Origin: Streptomyces katrae
GTDB taxonomy: Bacteria > Actinomycetota > Actinomycetes > Streptomycetales > Streptomycetaceae
Direction: 5' to 3'
Assembly: GCF_000966975.1 (NCBI RefSeq)
Contig: NZ_JZWV01000245.1
Location: 1-7,176 of the forward strand
DNA length: 7,176 nt
Numbering within the stretch: the stretch's first letter is position 1; each line of letters begins with the position of its first letter. The position numbers and the translations under genes were made by a program. Positions 6,963 through 7,176 of this stretch are shown here, piece after piece. The notes below the pieces were generated by a model that had not been told where the DNA came from, made no database searches, and saw only the letters and a list, made by a program, of their open reading frames with translations.

Positions 6963-7116
6963 CATCAGTGTCAGGCGTCGCTGCTGATGGCGGTCGGGCG
7001 GTCCCCGGGACCGGCCGAGGGGAGAGAGGGCCCCGCGACGGACTGTGCTCGGCGCACCGGCTCGCCCGTGCGCGGCTCAGCCGTACCCACCTCTCGACCC
7101 ATGAGGAGCACCACCC
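6963..7116 (+). ncRNA. Possible structured 5' leader of ahcY
   Basis: This stretch before ahcY has several exact or near-exact pairings. CATCAG/CTGATG (6963-6968, 6984-6989) encloses CAG/CTG with a 3-nt bulge. GGTCC/GGACC pairs at 7000-7012. GCCGAG (7014-7019) pairs with CTCGGC (7048-7053). GCGCAC/GTGCGC (7052-7057, 7068-7073) carries a further 2 bp inside. The third and fourth share bases, so they compete. CCTC (7090-7093) can cover the ribosome binding site GAGG (7103-7106), while CCTCTC (7090-7095) can instead pair with GAGAGG (7024-7029). This resembles a regulatory leader, but I cannot match it to a known riboswitch consensus. GC-rich DNA gives many chance pairings. Confidence 0.35.
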
Positions 7117-7176
7117 ATGGACTTCAAGGTCGCCGACCTTTCCCTTGCCGCCTTCGGCCGCAAGGAGATCACCCTG
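7117..7176 (+). CDS. ahcY: Adenosylhomocysteinase, N-terminal fragment cut by the window end
   Basis: Only 20 codons are visible. They read MDFKVADLSLAAFGRKEITL, the characteristic N-terminus of bacterial S-adenosylhomocysteine hydrolase (VADxSLAxFGRKEI). The enzyme splits S-adenosylhomocysteine into homocysteine and adenosine using NAD, relieving product inhibition of methyltransferases. The ATG at 7117 has GAGGAG (7103-7108) 8 nt upstream; an ATG at 7101 is in another frame. It is transcribed away from the PTS gene and is preceded by a long, possibly structured leader. The catalytic domains lie outside the window. Confidence 0.9.
   Translation, partial: MDFKVADLSLAAFGRKEITL

Noticed and set aside
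6795..6965. N-terminal extension of the PTS protein to an upstream ATG at 6965
   Set aside because: The added residues are Arg/Pro-rich without IIB homology, the region holds a candidate promoter, and the GTG at 6794 has an ideal AAGGAG site.
6963..7116. Known SAH or SAM riboswitch (SAH class, SAM-IV) upstream of ahcY
   Set aside because: The opening segment vaguely recalls a SAM-type start, and a GCCGAG/CTCGGC stem recalls the SAH P1 helix, but the conserved core bases I know for these classes are not present. Kept only as an unclassified leader.

Overview
The window is very GC-rich, and its codons end almost always in G or C. Spacers hold strong GC hairpins without clear U-tracts, and start codons follow GGAGG/AAGGA-like ribosome binding sites. 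Together with the gene order Trm112-like / SIS protein / manA / CDF transporter ... ahcY, this points to Streptomyces or a close relative. That assignment rests on recalled family and neighbourhood knowledge, not a search.

Left half, + strand (156-3765): a small Trm112-family zinc-ribbon protein, a SIS-domain phosphosugar-binding protein whose isomerase motifs look eroded, mannose-6-phosphate isomerase (manA), and a cation diffusion facilitator (CDF) transporter. The first three are closely spaced and probably co-transcribed. They form a mannose-6-phosphate/fructose-6-phosphate node that normally feeds GDP-mannose and glycan synthesis. The CDF gene follows a 75-nt gap holding a perfect 9-bp inverted repeat and may have its own control. 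Two tandem hairpins end this block.

Right half, - strand (3858-6794): a signal peptidase I (S26) homologue in which both catalytic residues appear to be replaced (Ser to Gln48, Lys to Asn88), and a 674-residue PTS permease with domain order IIB-IIC-IIA. A perfect 18-bp hairpin separates them, so they are probably separate transcription units. The PTS has no 1-phosphofructokinase or fru regulator beside it and lies about 2 kb from manA. Its domain order is that of the Bacillus mannose permease ManP, so mannose is a reasonable alternative substrate to the default 'fructose' label.

Right edge: divergent from the PTS gene, a leader of roughly 150 nt with several possible hairpins precedes the first 20 codons of ahcY (S-adenosylhomocysteine hydrolase), which is cut by the window end.

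Most noteworthy: the apparently inactive signal peptidase homologue, the possibly switching leader of ahcY, and the ManP-like PTS near manA. No CRISPR array, insertion sequence, tRNA or rRNA gene was seen.
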